This document shows, in pieces, positions 50,980-61,273 of a DNA stretch of 64,000 nucleotides. Under the pieces are notes generated by a model. That model had not been told where the DNA came from. It did no database searches and was given only the letters and a program-made list of their open reading frames with translations. The DNA comes from Blastococcus capsensis (GTDB lineage: Bacteria > Actinomycetota > Actinomycetes > Mycobacteriales > Geodermatophilaceae). The stretch is taken from positions 62,001 to 126,000 of the forward strand of contig NZ_JASNNW010000011.1 in the NCBI RefSeq assembly GCF_030165005.1, written 5' to 3'. Position numbers and translations under genes: made by a program. Numbering within the stretch: position 1 is the first letter of the stretch; the number at the start of each line of letters is the position of its first letter.

Positions 50980-51381
50980 ATGACCTGGTCTCTCACACTG
51001 GGAACTGCCTATCTGCTCGCCGGCGCCGTGATCGCGCTGGCCCTCGGCGGCGCCATCCGGTCGGCCGAGGAGTCCGGCGATCAGGCGCCGGCCGACGTCC
51101 CCCGGTCAGGTGGTGCCTGGGATGGGGGTCAGGCCTGGGTCGTGCCGTCGACGCCGCGCCCGGGCAGCAGCTCGGGCAGGTCGAGGGTGTGCGCATCGCC
51201 GGATCGGCGCATCGCCCAGTCGGCCGGGAGCACCAGGCGTGGCGCAACGCCGACCAGGACCGCCATCAGGAACGCGACACCGGCCAGTGCTTCGCCGGAC
51301 TCCTCGAGGAAGGTGGCCGTCACGCGCCAGTCGCCGGCTACGGAGGAGACCGCCGACAGCGCCACGGAGGCTCCGGCGTAG
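50980..51381 (+). CDS. Small membrane protein of an IR-motif family (3' part antisense to next gene)
   Basis: 133 residues. One N-terminal TM helix (TLGTAYLLAGAVIALALGGAIR) ends in the IRSAEES motif shared with three nearby proteins. The first 50 residues look genuine, but from 51129 the frame is antisense to a convincing minus-strand gene and its C-terminal tail has no coding character, so the original 3' end may be lost. Function unknown. Confidence 0.5.
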   Translation: MTWSLTLGTAYLLAGAVIALALGGAIRSAEESGDQAPADVPRSGGAWDGGQAWVVPSTPRPGSSSGRSRVCASPDRRIAQSAGSTRRGATPTRTAIRNATPASASPDSSRKVAVTRQSPATEETADSATEAPA

Positions 51382-52016
51382 AGCGCGAGCGTGCCGACCA
51401 CGCGGCGCCGGTCGCGGCGCTCGTGCCGGCTGAGGAACCACAGGCTGCCGACGACGGCGATGGCGGCCAGTGCGCTGGCCACAGTGGCGACCGGGTAGCC
51501 GACGGCACCCTCCAGGGCGTTCAACGCCCGGTTGTGCACGCTTCCCCCGGCCTTGACGGCCGCGATGCCACCGGCGATGAGGGCGACGGCGAGCCACCAG
51601 GTGCGTCGACCGGGGATGCGCCCGGCTCCGGCGACCGCGGCGAGCGCTGCCGCGGCGAAGAGCCCGGCCACGAAGAGCCGGGGCAGGGATGAGGCGGCGT
51701 CCATCGACAGCAGCTGGGCGGCCGGACCGGTGGCGCCGGCCAGCCGGAGGGCGTAGCCGGTGGTCATGAGGCCGACGGCGAGCCCGGCGAGGACGATGCC
51801 GACCGGGGGCAGCGGCACGGCGCGCCGCCGGGCGCGGCGGGCAGCGGGCGGGGCGGCGGCGACGAAGGTGGGCGGCAGGTCCGCGGTGGTCAGCGTGGGA
51901 TAGCTGGCGGCGGTGCCGCGTTCGCCCAACCGGATGCCGCGGCCGATGACGACGGCGAGCAGGGTCGCGAGGACCAGCCAGACGACCAGTCCACCGACGA
52001 TCCAGAGCCACAGCAC
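51129..52016 (-). CDS. Polytopic membrane protein with N-terminal IR-motif segment, unknown function
   Basis: 295 residues from GTG 52016. The first 37 residues (WIVGGLVVWLVLATLLAVVIGRGIRLGERG) match the short IR-motif membrane proteins next to it. After a short linker come about six further TM helices with no known family signature. It seems to be a fusion of the short module to a membrane domain. It is convergent and partly antisense with the short gene at 50980. Confidence 0.7.
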   Translation of the reverse strand: MLWLWIVGGLVVWLVLATLLAVVIGRGIRLGERGTAASYPTLTTADLPPTFVAAAPPAARRARRRAVPLPPVGIVLAGLAVGLMTTGYALRLAGATGPAAQLLSMDAASSLPRLFVAGLFAAAALAAVAGAGRIPGRRTWWLAVALIAGGIAAVKAGGSVHNRALNALEGAVGYPVATVASALAAIAVVGSLWFLSRHERRDRRRVVGTLALYAGASVALSAVSSVAGDWRVTATFLEESGEALAGVAFLMAVLVGVAPRLVLPADWAMRRSGDAHTLDLPELLPGRGVDGTTQA

Positions 52017-52026
52017 GACGAGATCA

Positions 52027-52864
<838 letters not shown>

Positions 52865-53006
52865 CGCCTCACCAGCCTCGGCAGCATGCATGGATCACAT
52901 CTGCATCGGGCACACCAGCGAAACACAGAAGTACCCATCGGGTTTCGGCAAGCCACGCCGTGATCTTGAGTCGAGCAACCGAAGTGCTCTCCCCTAGGAA
53001 GAACAC

Positions 53007-53249
53007 ATGAGCGCAGTGTGGGTCGTTGCAGCGGTGTGGATGGGGCTCGCCCTGGTGTTCGGGCTCCTGCTCAGCGGAGCGATCCGCCTGGCCGACGCCA
53101 AGGAGTCGAGGACGTCGGGCCGGCTGAACTTCGTCGTCGACGGCGATCCGTTCGATGCGCCTCTGCCGGCTGCACCGGTGTTCGCGACGGCAAGGGCACC
53201 GCTGGCCGGGACGATCCCGTTCACGCGCCGCCCCGTCGACGGGGGCTGA
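53007..53249 (+). CDS. Small membrane protein of the IR-motif family
   Basis: 80 residues. AGGAAGAA precedes the ATG. One TM helix (VWVVAAVWMGLALVFGLLL) ends in GAIRLADAKESR and is followed by a short soluble tail. It lies 103 bp before the LCP gene on the same strand, so it may be co-transcribed with it. Function unknown. Confidence 0.7.
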   Translation: MSAVWVVAAVWMGLALVFGLLLSGAIRLADAKESRTSGRLNFVVDGDPFDAPLPAAPVFATARAPLAGTIPFTRRPVDGG

Positions 53250-53352
53250 CCTCCCCCTCTCCCCGGCGGTGGTCACCCGACGTGAGCAGAACCGTCGGAA
53301 AGCCGCCTGGCGCGCCGTACCCTCGGTCGCGAGCAGGCCGGACGGGGGAGAG

Positions 53353-54510
53353 ATGAGCACCGACGAACCAGGCGCGACGCCGCCCGCGGACTCCTCGTCC
53401 GCCGCGCGCGTTCGGCCGAACGTCACGGCGGAAGCCGGACCCGGCTCCCAGGACGACCCCCGGCCGGACCGAGGCACGGACGACGAGCAGGAGGCCGCCC
53501 CTCGGCGACGCCGGCTGCGCACCGTGCTGGTCAGCCTCGGCGTCCTCCTGGCCGTTCTGCTGCTCGTGGTCGGTGGCGGCTTCTGGTACCTCACCGAGCG
53601 CTACGCCGGCAACATCGACCGCGTCAGCGACGTCTTCGCAGACATCGATGCGGAAGCCCGCCCGGCACCGGCCACGCCGGTGCAGCCGGCCGCCGAGGAC
53701 CCGGTCACCTTCCTGCTGGTCGGTTCGGACACCCGGGCAGAGCTCGAGCCCGGGGAGACTCCCGACGGCCGGTCCGACGCCATCATGCTGGCCAGGTTCT
53801 CCGCCGACCGTCAGCACGCGCAGGTCGTCTCGATTCCCCGCGACAGCTGGGTGGACATCCCCGGGCACGGCACGAACAAGATCAATGCCGCGTACGCCTT
53901 CGGTGGGCCCTCCCTGCTCATCCAGACGGCGGAGGAGCTCACCGGTGTGCGCATCGACCACTACGCGGCGATCGACTTCGACGGGCTGATCCAGGTGACC
54001 GACGACCTGGGTGGCGTCGACGTGGTGGTCGCCGAGACCACGTCGAACGGCCCGTACACGTTCCCCGCGGGCGAGAACCACCTGAACGGGAAGCAGGCCC
54101 GCTACTACCTGGGGCAGCGCTACGGACTGGCCGGCGGCGACTTCGACCGGGTGCGCCGGCAGCAGCAGTACCTGCAGGCGATGTTCGGCAAGCTCTTCAG
54201 CTCCGACACGTTCACCGACCCTGCTCGGCTGGACGCCGCACTGCTCGCGGTCACCAGCGCGGTGAAGCTCGACGACACGCTGGGCAACGGCGAGTTGCTG
54301 TCTCTCGCCTACTCGCTGCGCAGCCTGACGCCGGATCACGTCGAGTTCTTCACCGCCCCGGTGCTCGGCACCGGGATGGAGGGACCGGCCAGCGTCGTCT
54401 ACCTGGACCAGACGGCCGGCGAGCGCATGTGGGAGTATCTGCGGAACGACTCCCTCGGGCAGAACGCCGACGAGTTCGCCGAGGACGCGCTGCCCGAGGT
54501 GCCGCGGTAG
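53353..54510 (+). CDS. LytR-CpsA-Psr (LCP) family glycopolymer ligase
   Basis: 385 residues: a long acidic/basic cytoplasmic N-terminus, one TM helix (about 58-80) and the extracellular LCP domain. Signature pieces are LLVGSDTR, DAIMLARF, SIPRDSWVDIPGHGTNKINAAYAFGG, the conserved basic RQQQYLQAM and the Asp/Arg sites around DFDRVRR. LCP proteins transfer undecaprenyl-linked glycopolymers to peptidoglycan. In this context it probably attaches the polysaccharide made by this cluster. ATG 53353 follows GGGGGAGAG. Confidence 0.9.
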   Translation: MSTDEPGATPPADSSSAARVRPNVTAEAGPGSQDDPRPDRGTDDEQEAAPRRRRLRTVLVSLGVLLAVLLLVVGGGFWYLTERYAGNIDRVSDVFADIDAEARPAPATPVQPAAEDPVTFLLVGSDTRAELEPGETPDGRSDAIMLARFSADRQHAQVVSIPRDSWVDIPGHGTNKINAAYAFGGPSLLIQTAEELTGVRIDHYAAIDFDGLIQVTDDLGGVDVVVAETTSNGPYTFPAGENHLNGKQARYYLGQRYGLAGGDFDRVRRQQQYLQAMFGKLFSSDTFTDPARLDAALLAVTSAVKLDDTLGNGELLSLAYSLRSLTPDHVEFFTAPVLGTGMEGPASVVYLDQTAGERMWEYLRNDSLGQNADEFAEDALPEVPR

Positions 54511-54523
54511 GAGGACCGGCGAC

Positions 54524-55843
54524 TCAGCCGGCCCGGCGGCCGAGGGCGCGGTAGGACCACCCGGCCGCGGTCCACGCTTCGCGGTCGAGGGCGTTGCGGC
54601 CGTCGAGGACCCGCTTCTGCTTCACGATCCGGCCGAAGGCCACCGGGTCGAGCTGCCGGTACTGCTTCCACTCGGTGAGCACCAGGACGGCGTCGGCGCG
54701 CTCGGCGGCCTCCTCCGCGGTGTCGGCGTAGTCGAGCTGCGGCCACAGCCGCCGGCTGTTCTCGACCGCGGCCGGGTCGGTCACCCGGACGACGGCACCC
54801 TGCAGCTGCAGCTGGGCGGCGACGTTGAGCGCCGGGGAGTCACGGATGTCGTCGCTGTCGGGCTTGAAGGCCGCGCCGAGGACGGCGACCCGCTTGCCGA
54901 GCAGCGAGCCGTCGCAGACCTCGCGGGCGAGCTCCACCATGCGGAGGCGCCGCCGCATGTTGATGTTGTCCACCTCGCGCAGGAAGGTGAGCGCCTGGTC
55001 GGCTCCCAGCTCCCCCGCGCGGGCCATGAAGGCGCGGATGTCCTTGGGAAGGCAGCCGCCGCCGAATCCGAGGCCGGCGTTGAGGAACTTGCGGCCGATC
55101 CGGTCGTCGTAGCCGATCGCGTCGGCCAGGAGCTTCACGTCGGCGCCGGTGGCCTCGCACAACTCGGCCATGGCGTTGATGAACGAGATCTTCGTGGCGA
55201 GGAAGGAGTTCGCGGCCGTCTTCACCATCTCGGCGGTGGCGTAGTCGCTCTCCACCTTGGGGGTGCCGCGCTCGACGATCGTCGCGTACACCTCGTCGAG
55301 CAGCGCGCGGGCCGTGTCGCCGTCGGCGCCGGCCGGGAGGCCGTAGACCAGCCGGTCGGGGTGCAGCGTGTCCTCGACGGCGAAGCCCTCCCGGAGGAAC
55401 TCCGGGTTCCAGGCGAGCAGCGCACCCGGCACCTTGGCCTCCACCAGCTCCGCCAGAGCTGCCGCGGTGCCGACCGGCACGGTCGACTTCCCGACCACCA
55501 GCTCCCCGGCCTCGAGCACTCCCAGCAGCGACTCGACCGCACCCTGCACGTAACGCATGTCGGCGGCGTACTCGCCCCGCTTCTGCGGGGTCCCGACGCA
55601 GACGAAGTGGACGGCGGAGCCGGCCGCGTCCGCGAAGTCGGTGGAGAAGCGCAGCCGCCCGGTCTCCAGGGTGCGCGCCAGCAGCTCCTCGAACCCGGGC
55701 TCGTAGAACGGCGCCTTCGCCTGGGACAGGGACTCGATCTTGGCCTCGTCCACGTCGATGCCCACGACGTCGTGGCCGAGCTCCGCCATGGAAGCGGCGT
55801 GCACCGCCCCGAGGTAGCCACAGCCGATGACCGAGATCTTCAC
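54524..55843 (-). CDS. UDP-glucose 6-dehydrogenase
   Basis: 439 residues. The NAD site is [20 protein letters not shown], and the active-site Cys is in the segment GRKFLNAGLGFGGGCLPKDI. The C-terminal domain has LGAAFKPDSDDIRDSPALNV. It oxidises UDP-glucose to UDP-glucuronate, the probable precursor used by the epimerase at 44.7 kb. Start GTG (KISVIG frame) after AGGAGCAGGAC; a GTG 39 bases upstream is an alternative. It ends 13 bp from the end of the LCP gene, convergently. Confidence 0.93.
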   Translation of the reverse strand: MKISVIGCGYLGAVHAASMAELGHDVVGIDVDEAKIESLSQAKAPFYEPGFEELLARTLETGRLRFSTDFADAAGSAVHFVCVGTPQKRGEYAADMRYVQGAVESLLGVLEAGELVVGKSTVPVGTAAALAELVEAKVPGALLAWNPEFLREGFAVEDTLHPDRLVYGLPAGADGDTARALLDEVYATIVERGTPKVESDYATAEMVKTAANSFLATKISFINAMAELCEATGADVKLLADAIGYDDRIGRKFLNAGLGFGGGCLPKDIRAFMARAGELGADQALTFLREVDNINMRRRLRMVELAREVCDGSLLGKRVAVLGAAFKPDSDDIRDSPALNVAAQLQLQGAVVRVTDPAAVENSRRLWPQLDYADTAEEAAERADAVLVLTEWKQYRQLDPVAFGRIVKQKRVLDGRNALDREAWTAAGWSYRALGRRAG

Positions 55844-56100
55844 GTCCTGCTCCTGTTCCACGCCCATGCAGGAGGACGGCACGTCGGACGGCCCCCGCTG
55901 ATCACTCCGGACGGTAGAGCGTGGCCCGCGCCCGATGCCACCCCGGTAGGCATGACCAACCCGATCGGGACGAGATCCGGCTCACTTCTCCCCCAACACA
56001 GGGCGCACAGGGGCGATGCCGCCCGGCCTAGCGGGACATGCTGTCCAGCCCGCGGACTTCGGCGAGCCGGCCGAGGAGTGAGAGGCTTCCGCGTCTGCGG

Positions 56101-57135
56101 TCAGTACGCCCCTGAGCCGCGCAGCACTGCTCCGACGGTCTCCCAGAGGATCATGAAGTCGTACGTCAGCGACCAGTTCTCGACGTAGCGCACGTCGATC
56201 CGCACCGAGTCGTCCCACGACAGGTCCGACCGCCCGCTGACCTGCCACAGGCCGGTGAGCCCGGGCTTGACCAGGAACCGGCGGTGCATGTCGAACCCGT
56301 ACCGCTCCACCTCCGTGGGCAACGGTGGGCGGGGACCGACGAGTGACATCTCGCCGCGCAGCACGTTGAACAACTGCGGCAGCTCGTCCAGGGAGTACCG
56401 GCGGAGCAGCTTGCCCACGCGCGTCATCCGCGGATCGGCCTTGTGCTTGAACAGCACGCTGTTGCCCTGGTTCTCCGCGGCGAGGCTGTCGACCATCCGG
56501 TCGGCGCCGACCACCATGCTGCGGAACTTCAGCATGGAGAAGGACCGACCGTCGCGGCCGACGCGCTCCTGTCGGAAGAAGAGCGGACCGCGGCTGGTCG
56601 TCTTGACGGCGAGCGCGATGCCCAGAAGGACGGGGAGCAGGACGAACACACCGACGCCGGCCGACGTCTTGTCGAACAGGTGCTTGGTGAGCCGCCGGAC
56701 GCCCTTGAGCTCCGGACGCTCCATGTGCATCAGGGGAAGACCAGACACCGGGCGAATCCGTACGCGGGGCCCGACGATCTCGGTGACCGCCGGGGCGAGC
56801 AGCAACTCAGCCTGCGTCTTCTCGAGATCCCAGCCCAGCCTGCGGAGCGCCGGCCCGTCGAGCTCGGGGCAGGGCAGGACGGCGACGCTGTCGACCTCGT
56901 ACTTGCTGACGACCTTGGCCACCTGTCTCAGATTTCCAAGGACGGGCAGCCCGTTGAAGGCGTCGGCAGCGGGGCGGTACTGGTCGGCCGGCAGGCAACA
57001 GCCGATGACGCGATAACCGGGGTACGCCTGGCGCTCCATCTGCTCGTCCAGAGCGGCGACCGCGTTGCAGTGGCCGACGAGGATCGTGGTCTGGAGGCGC
57101 GCACCCCGGCTGCGGGCGCGGTGCAGCCTCCTCAA
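56101..57135 (-). CDS. Polyprenyl-phosphate sugar phosphotransferase, N-terminally truncated
   Basis: 344 residues. The catalytic domain is complete: FDKTSAGVGVFVLLPVLLGI membrane segment, FRQERVGRDGRSFSMLKFRSM, SLDELPQLFNVLRGEMSLVGPRPP and GLTGLWQVSGRSD. A CoA-binding-like middle part is present. The N-terminal block of four to five TM helices found in the full-length homologue at 43063 is missing; translation seems to start at TTG 57135 and nothing hydrophobic lies upstream in 57136-57528. The catalytic part alone can be active in related enzymes, so it may work, or it may be a decaying copy. Confidence 0.8.
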   Translation of the reverse strand: MRRLHRARSRGARLQTTILVGHCNAVAALDEQMERQAYPGYRVIGCCLPADQYRPAADAFNGLPVLGNLRQVAKVVSKYEVDSVAVLPCPELDGPALRRLGWDLEKTQAELLLAPAVTEIVGPRVRIRPVSGLPLMHMERPELKGVRRLTKHLFDKTSAGVGVFVLLPVLLGIALAVKTTSRGPLFFRQERVGRDGRSFSMLKFRSMVVGADRMVDSLAAENQGNSVLFKHKADPRMTRVGKLLRRYSLDELPQLFNVLRGEMSLVGPRPPLPTEVERYGFDMHRRFLVKPGLTGLWQVSGRSDLSWDDSVRIDVRYVENWSLTYDFMILWETVGAVLRGSGAY

Positions 57136-57528
57136 TTCCGTTAGCTCGCGATTACCGAAGTGGACCGCTCGGATTGAGCCTTGGCGTAATACTGCGTCGC
57201 TTGGGATTGCCCGCGCACCACCGATCCCGCTGGCGGGATCCAGGACGGATTCGCCGGGTCAGGACCGCCGCTCCGAACGCGGCGTGACCCCGACGTCAGG
57301 GACCACCGGAGGATGGAATGGGATCCGGCTGTCTCGCCCCCGTTGGTGGCGTCCACCCGAAACGGGGATCTGCACCCATTCCGTCACTTTCGGTCCGCGG
57401 CCCACGTAGTGGCCAGGCCGAGCGCTCCCCGCCCCACGTGCGTGGCGCCTGTGACGGACGTACAGAGCGGCTCCGACACGTGACGGTGCTGGCCTTCCAA
57501 GACCCCCACCCGGTCCTACGCTGCGGTC
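57136..57528. other. 393-bp gap, no gene seen
   Basis: Region between the truncated phosphoglycosyltransferase and the next plus-strand gene. It is slightly less GC-rich near 57130-57220. No TM-rich remnant of the missing N-terminal domain was found in any frame. Confidence 0.5.
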
Positions 57529-58329
57529 ATGCCTTGTCCCGCTTGTGGGGCGACGGACACCCGCACGCAGATCCTCCCCGGTTACTGGCGCTGCGACGCC
57601 GTCGTCCCGGCCGCCCAGCCCGTCACCGTCGGCGCGGGAACATCGGGCGTGGCCGAGCCGGGCGAGTCAGCCCGCTGCGGCACCGCGTACCTCCAGACCC
57701 GCAGCGACGACGCCGGCGCGGCGGTGTGCCGATGTGGCACCCCGGCCGTGGGCGAGTGCTCCGAGTGCACCCGCATGGTGTGCGGCGACCACTCGGGCCT
57801 CTGGCAGGGCTGGCGGGTGTGCGACCGCGATCTGGCCAACGCCCGGCTCCGGGCGCGCAACGCCGCGGTCGCCGAGGAGCGCCAGGCCCGCGAGGCCGCG
57901 GCAGCCGCGGAGGCCGAGCGCCTGCGACAGCGGAGCACGCTGCTCGAGCTGGCCGACGAGGACGCGGTCTGGAACCTCTACGTCCGCTCCGAGCCGCGGA
58001 CCGAGCAGGAGATCCGCTCGGCGGTCCACGTACTGCGCCGGCTGACCGCCGCCGAGTTCACCGACGCCTGCCTCTACGTCCTCCCCTACGCCGGCGCCCC
58101 CCGGACGCAGCGCAACGGCCTCAGCCGGCTCTCGGGCTGGCTGTTCACCGGGCCCGACTTCCACGGCCGCTCGTGGCTCCTGACCCGCAAGGGCGAGTGG
58201 CACCGCAGCGCCTCCGCCGGAACGGATCAGGGGCACCGGTGGAAGAAGGTGCGCTTCGACGACGTCGAGAAGCGCGCCGTCATCGACGAGATGGCCTGGC
58301 AGCAGTCGGTCGACAACGGTCTGGTCTGA
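57529..58329 (+). CDS. Cysteine-rich zinc-ribbon-like protein, unknown function
   Basis: 266 residues from ATG 57529. The first 110 residues contain a CPACG motif, several CxC and CxxC pairs (CRCGTP, CSECTRMVCGDH) and probably bind two or more zinc ions. An Ala/Glu/Arg-rich coiled-coil stretch follows, then a C-terminal domain with GLSRLSGWLFTGPDFHGRSW. No family is recognised. It appears to be an intracellular protein. Confidence 0.75.
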   Translation: MPCPACGATDTRTQILPGYWRCDAVVPAAQPVTVGAGTSGVAEPGESARCGTAYLQTRSDDAGAAVCRCGTPAVGECSECTRMVCGDHSGLWQGWRVCDRDLANARLRARNAAVAEERQAREAAAAAEAERLRQRSTLLELADEDAVWNLYVRSEPRTEQEIRSAVHVLRRLTAAEFTDACLYVLPYAGAPRTQRNGLSRLSGWLFTGPDFHGRSWLLTRKGEWHRSASAGTDQGHRWKKVRFDDVEKRAVIDEMAWQQSVDNGLV

Positions 58330-58839
58330 AGGCCGTACCAGCCGCGGCCGGGCCATCCAGGCCCGTGCGCTACGCCGCCCTGGGCAGCAGGCGAAGACGT
58401 GCCCAGAAACCGGTGGTCTTCATCGACTCCTCGCCCGGCGAGCCGCCACCGGTACCGACGACCTCGACGTGGACTGCATGGTCGATGGCCTCTCCCCGCT
58501 CGCCCCCGGAGTCGGCGTGCTCCGGCGCAGCAGAAGCGATGGGCGGCACGGGGAGCAGGCGATGGACGTCGGACGGCCCGTAGGCGGACGGCGGTGCGGC
58601 GTGGCGGCCGTATCCCGCCGCTCCCACAGTGCGGAGGACGACGGTCGCGCTCGTCAGCGGTCCCGGATCGGCACCATGGCCGGCGATCCGCGGCGGCAGT
58701 CCTCCGTACCCGTGCGCAGTCTCCACACGTCCGTCATCGGCAGTCGAGGCGGCATCCGTGACCGTGCGCGCCGGCCGGCACCGCCGAGATCGCTCGAGCG
58801 GCGCGCCTCCCCCCTCCGGGTGATCCGGAGCCCGCATCG
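58330..58839. other. 510-bp gap, no convincing gene
   Basis: Several open frames cross this stretch on both strands, but none has a ribosome-binding site with a recognisable product. A minus-strand frame ending in MKTTGFWARLRLLPRAA could encode a 17-residue peptide but cannot be supported. Confidence 0.4.
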
Positions 58840-61197
58840 GTGCACCTGCCGCGCTCCGCCGCCGTTGTCCCCGACGTGGACCAGCGAGATCAGGACGCCG
58901 TCACGCGGCGGCGCCCCGGCCTCGCACTGTTCGTGACCATCGGCCTGGTCGCGCTGTTCGCCACCGGCATCGGGCCGCGCCCGGCCGGCGCGGCGTGGGA
59001 CCGGACGTACGACGTCGTCCTCTACAACCTGCCCTACCTCGCCGCCGCGGCGGCGTGCGTGCTCGCGACGCGCCGGGTGCGCACCGAGCGACTCCTCTGG
59101 GCCGCGCTCGCCGCCGCACTGACCCTCGGCGCGATAGGCAACGTGCTGCGCGTGCTCTCCGCCGGCCTGCAGGGCAACGAGCCGTCCTCCGCGCTCTCGC
59201 ACGTCGTCTCCTTCGCGGCCTACCTGCTCGTGTACGTGCCCCTCGTCGTGCTGATCCGCGCCCGGGTGCCGCGCTTCCACCCCAGCATGTGGCTCGACGG
59301 CGTCGTGGCCGCCCTCGGCAGCCTGTCCGCCGGGGTCGCCTTCCTGCTCGGCCCCCATCTCCGCACCGACCCCGGCGGGACACCGGTGGCCGCGGTCGAT
59401 CTCGTGGCACCGATCACGACGGTGCTGCTCATCGCCGTGCTCATGGCCGTCGGCGGCATCCTCGGCGTGCGCCTCGACCGCACCTTCGTGCTCCTCGGCG
59501 CGGGGCTGGCCGCCCTCTGTGCCTCGGACATCGTCCTGTTCGCCCTCAAGGTGCAGGGCACCTACGTCGACGGCGGCCCGCTCGAACTCGGCTGGCTGCT
59601 CTGCGTCGTCCTGACCGCCGCGGCCGCCGACGGCGCGGTCGAGCGGCCGGCCCCCGTCGACGACACCGATTCCCGCATCGGCTGGCGGCTGCTCGCCGTG
59701 CCGCTCGCCTGCCTCGTGGCCAGCCTCGTGGTGCTGAGCCCGGCGTGGTCCGAGCCGGTGCCCGACATCGCGCGCTGGCTCGCCCTCGGCTGCGTCCTGG
59801 CCGGCGTCGTCCGCATCGCCGTGACCTTCCGCGAGGTCCGCGGCTACAACCAGGTCAAGCTCGAGTCGCGGACCGACGAGCTGACCCGGCTCGCCAACCG
59901 CCGCGCGCTGCTCGAGCAGGCCCAGCGCGTCGTCACCTCGGCGACCCCGGAGCGGCCCGCCGCTCTCCTGATCCTCGACCTCGACGGGTTCAAGGAGATC
60001 AACGACAGCCTCGGCCACTCCGCCGGCGACGACCTGCTGCGCCAGATCGGCCCGCGGCTGCGCAGCTCGCTGCGAGCCGGGGACGTCCTGGCCCGGCTCG
60101 GCGGCGACGAGTTCGCCGTCCTGATGCCGGCCGCGGAGCCGGCCGAGGCACGCGCGCTCGCCGGGCGGCTGTGCGACCTGCTGCTCGCGCCGTTCACGGT
60201 GGCCGGCGTCCGGCTGCACGTCGGCGTCAGCATCGGCGTCGCCACCACGCCGGCACCGGCGACGACCGTCGAGGAGCTGCTGCACTGCTCCGACGTCGCC
60301 ATGTACAGCGCCAAACGCGCCCGCGAAGGCGTGCACGTCTACGTGCCCGACCCCGTCACCGGCACCTCCGGCAGCGACCGGCTGCGCACCATGGAGGAGC
60401 TGCGGACGGCGCTGGACGGGGACGAGCTGCGGGTCTACCTCCAGCCCCAGGTGGACATGCACGACGGCCGCATCGTGGGCGCCGAGGCGCTGGTCCGGTG
60501 GGACCACCCCACCCGGGGCCTGCTCATGCCCGGCTCCCTGCTCCCCGCGGCCGAGCAGGCCGGGTTGCTGCGGCCGCTGACCGACCGGGTGCTCGAACTG
60601 GCGCTCGCGGCGGCCGCCCGCTGGTGGCCCGAGCGCGAGGTGCCGGTGTCGGTCAACCTGTCGGCGGCGAACGTCACCGATCTCGACCTCGCCGGCAAGG
60701 TGGCCGCCGCGCTGCACCGGCACGGCCTACCCGCGCGGGCGCTCACGCTGGAGGTCGTCGAGGACACCCTCATGGCCGATCCCGAGCGCGGCCGCACGGT
60801 GCTCGCCGACCTGCGCGCCTCCGGCGTCCGCACGTCGATCGACGACTACGGCACGGGGTACAGCTCGCTGGCCTACCTGCGGCACCTGCCGGCCGACGAG
60901 CTGAAGCTCGATCGCAGCCTGACCGCCGACGTCGACCGCGATCCCCGGGCGGCCGCCATCGTGCAGAGCACCGTCGCGCTCGCCCACGCCCTGGGCCTGA
61001 GCCTGGTGGCCGAAGGGGTCGAGACCCTGGCGACCAGCACCACGCTCGCCCGCCTCGGCTGCGACGTCGCCCAGGGGTACGCCATCGCCCGCCCCATGCC
61101 GGTCGACGACTTCCTGCGCTGGCTGGCTGCCTGGGACTCGGGGCTGGTCGATGAATCGTTGATCCCCCAGTTGAGCCAGCGCCCGGTCGCCGACTGA
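58840..61197 (+). CDS. Membrane-bound GGDEF-EAL protein (cyclic-di-GMP synthesis/degradation)
   Basis: 785 residues. About eight TM helices (residues 25-330) form a sensor-like domain. The GGDEF domain has LDLDGFKEINDS, the product-binding RAGD five residues ahead, and RLGGDEFAVL (about 421). The EAL domain keeps the catalytic set: AEALVRW (about 548), SVNLSAANV, LEVVEDTL, SIDDYGTGYSSL, KLDRSL, VAEGVET and QGYAIARPMP. So both diguanylate cyclase and phosphodiesterase activities look possible. Start GTG 58840. It may tie matrix production to a membrane signal; this link is inference. Confidence 0.93.
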   Translation: MHLPRSAAVVPDVDQRDQDAVTRRRPGLALFVTIGLVALFATGIGPRPAGAAWDRTYDVVLYNLPYLAAAAACVLATRRVRTERLLWAALAAALTLGAIGNVLRVLSAGLQGNEPSSALSHVVSFAAYLLVYVPLVVLIRARVPRFHPSMWLDGVVAALGSLSAGVAFLLGPHLRTDPGGTPVAAVDLVAPITTVLLIAVLMAVGGILGVRLDRTFVLLGAGLAALCASDIVLFALKVQGTYVDGGPLELGWLLCVVLTAAAADGAVERPAPVDDTDSRIGWRLLAVPLACLVASLVVLSPAWSEPVPDIARWLALGCVLAGVVRIAVTFREVRGYNQVKLESRTDELTRLANRRALLEQAQRVVTSATPERPAALLILDLDGFKEINDSLGHSAGDDLLRQIGPRLRSSLRAGDVLARLGGDEFAVLMPAAEPAEARALAGRLCDLLLAPFTVAGVRLHVGVSIGVATTPAPATTVEELLHCSDVAMYSAKRAREGVHVYVPDPVTGTSGSDRLRTMEELRTALDGDELRVYLQPQVDMHDGRIVGAEALVRWDHPTRGLLMPGSLLPAAEQAGLLRPLTDRVLELALAAAARWWPEREVPVSVNLSAANVTDLDLAGKVAAALHRHGLPARALTLEVVEDTLMADPERGRTVLADLRASGVRTSIDDYGTGYSSLAYLRHLPADELKLDRSLTADVDRDPRAAAIVQSTVALAHALGLSLVAEGVETLATSTTLARLGCDVAQGYAIARPMPVDDFLRWLAAWDSGLVDESLIPQLSQRPVAD

Positions 61198-61207
61198 GAT
61201 GTGACCC

Positions 61208-61227
61208 GCGTGTCCGGCGCGACACGC
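61208..61227 (+). terminator. Stem-loop after the GGDEF-EAL gene
   Basis: GCGTGTC (61208-61214) pairs with GACACGC (61221-61227) around a 6-base loop, ten bases after the stop. It separates the GGDEF-EAL gene from the SpeD-like gene, though a short distance alone does not exclude read-through. Confidence 0.5.
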
Positions 61228-61273
61228 CGGCACCGGTCAGCACGGTGTGCAGTCGACTGGGGACCATGGGCGA

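Noticed and set aside
58370-58837. A 155-residue minus-strand frame before the GGDEF-EAL gene
   Set aside because: No ribosome-binding site, domain or hydrophobic pattern; the composition fits random GC-rich DNA.
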